64,000 nt of DNA from positions 7,626,001-7,690,000 of the forward strand of contig JAPTOF010000017.1 in assembly GCA_028554755.1 (NCBI GenBank). The letters are read 5' to 3'. The notes beneath the pieces are model-generated. The model was not told the DNA's origin. It saw only the letters and a program-made list of their open reading frames with translations, and made no database searches. The position numbers and the translations under genes were made by a program. Within the stretch, counting starts at the first letter, position 1. The number at the start of each line of letters is the position of its first letter. Shown here in pieces: positions 63,445 to 64,000 of this stretch. This stretch comes from Cordia subcordata. Taxonomy: Eukaryota; Streptophyta; Magnoliopsida; Boraginales; Cordiaceae.

Positions 63445-63660
63445 GCTCGTTTGGATTGACTTTTTTCAAAAGTATTTTTTTTAACGACTTTTAAAAAATA
63501 GCTTTTGTGGAGAAGCTGAAAATTCTGAATTCTAAAAAAAACTGTATTTGAACTTTTTTCATAGTTTCAATTTTTTTAGAAGTCGAATCAAATAATTATT
63601 ATAAATTTAATATAATTTAAAAAAAAATATCTTTTCTTAAAAAAACTAATCCAAACATGC
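63445..63660. repeat. MITE-like element, GCTCGTTTGGATT family
   Basis: Left end GCTCGTTTGGATTGACTTTT, right end AAAAAACTAATCCAAACATGC, inverted relatives of each other, with a T/A-rich interior containing AATTTTTTTAGAAGTC. This is the best-preserved copy of the family in the window. Confidence 0.65.
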
Positions 63661-64000
63661 TCCATTTTCTTTGGAACCAACAACCATAGACCCAGAGCGG
63701 TTTAGTCACTTGCCAAGATATGAGAGACACACGTGTATCAACTGAAAACCATGTTTTCACCACTCACTCTTGTTGTCAACCCAGAAAAAAAACCAATGCC
63801 CATCCGTGGAAAAGATTTTCGCATGATTTACATGTCCTTTCATTGTCCAAAGTCCACAGAAACAAAACATTTTTTTTTATATATTTTTTCTCTTTATTTT
63901 TTTTGTCTTTTATTTCATCTATGTTGTGGCTCAAGACCTCTTGGGTCTCCTCATTCTCGAGTCTGGTCATTCTTAGCTAACAAAAGCTGCTTAATCATGG
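63661..64000. other. window end, possible upstream region of a gene to the right
   Basis: Composition is less AT-rich from 63670 and pyrimidine-rich around 63870-63950; the window ends in ATGG. This could be the promoter and leader of a gene beyond the edge, but nothing proves it. Confidence 0.25.

Noticed and set aside
1..64000. CRISPR arrays, operons, prophage or bacterial mobile elements
   Set aside because: The introns, codon use and repeat types are those of a plant nuclear genome; the tandem repeats lack regular spacers.

Overview
The window is nuclear DNA from a flowering plant, most likely a eudicot. It is AT-rich, its genes carry many short GT-AG introns, three conserved plant gene models can be read through, and the intergenic space holds copia and LINE retroelements, foldback elements and long AT-rich tracts. 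The species cannot be named from the sequence. ORF-finder style reading misses most of the content, because the real proteins are split into exons; the models here were assembled by joining exons at splice sites and checking phase.

Layout. 1-4490: AT-rich intergenic DNA with MITE-like elements and degenerate tandem repeats. 4580-11754 (+): a PAT1-type mRNA-decay factor, 5 coding exons, 821 codons. 11755-17600: intergenic. 17600-20519 (+): a UDP-arabinose 4-epimerase (MUR4/UXE family), 9 coding exons, 391 codons, with a 5'-UTR intron. 22466-28075 (+): a broken member (copy A) of a plant protein family I do not recognise. 28080-33840: repeats, a foldback element and a small non-autonomous LTR retrotransposon with a perfect target-site duplication. 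33837-41588 (-): a decayed but structurally complete Ty1/copia element with a perfect 5-bp target-site duplication and a Tourist-like MITE nested in its RNase H region. 41795-42140 (+): a short relic (copy B) of the unknown family, followed by a copia RNase H relic, a 144-bp tandem duplication and a long-TIR element. 44122-46831 (+): the intact member (copy C), 4 exons, 512 codons. 49175-50080 (+): three small exons in consistent phase that look like the 3' end of an unidentified gene. 59649-51701 (-): an ER-lumenal HSP70-17 (GRP170/HYOU1-type) chaperone, 14 exons, 894 codons, ending in HDEL. 60290-62780 (+): a dead LINE carrying a nested foldback element. 62780-64000: AT-rich DNA with one more MITE.

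The three recognisable genes are unrelated housekeeping genes: cytoplasmic mRNA decapping/decay, Golgi nucleotide-sugar supply for arabinosylated wall polymers, and ER protein folding. The most interesting item is the local family of three copies (A pseudogene, B relic, C intact). They share a 116-bp exon of identical length and phase and a repeated aromatic-Trp/hydrophobic motif, and I know no function for them. Coordinates of splice sites are read from the sequence and conserved protein similarity, not from transcripts.
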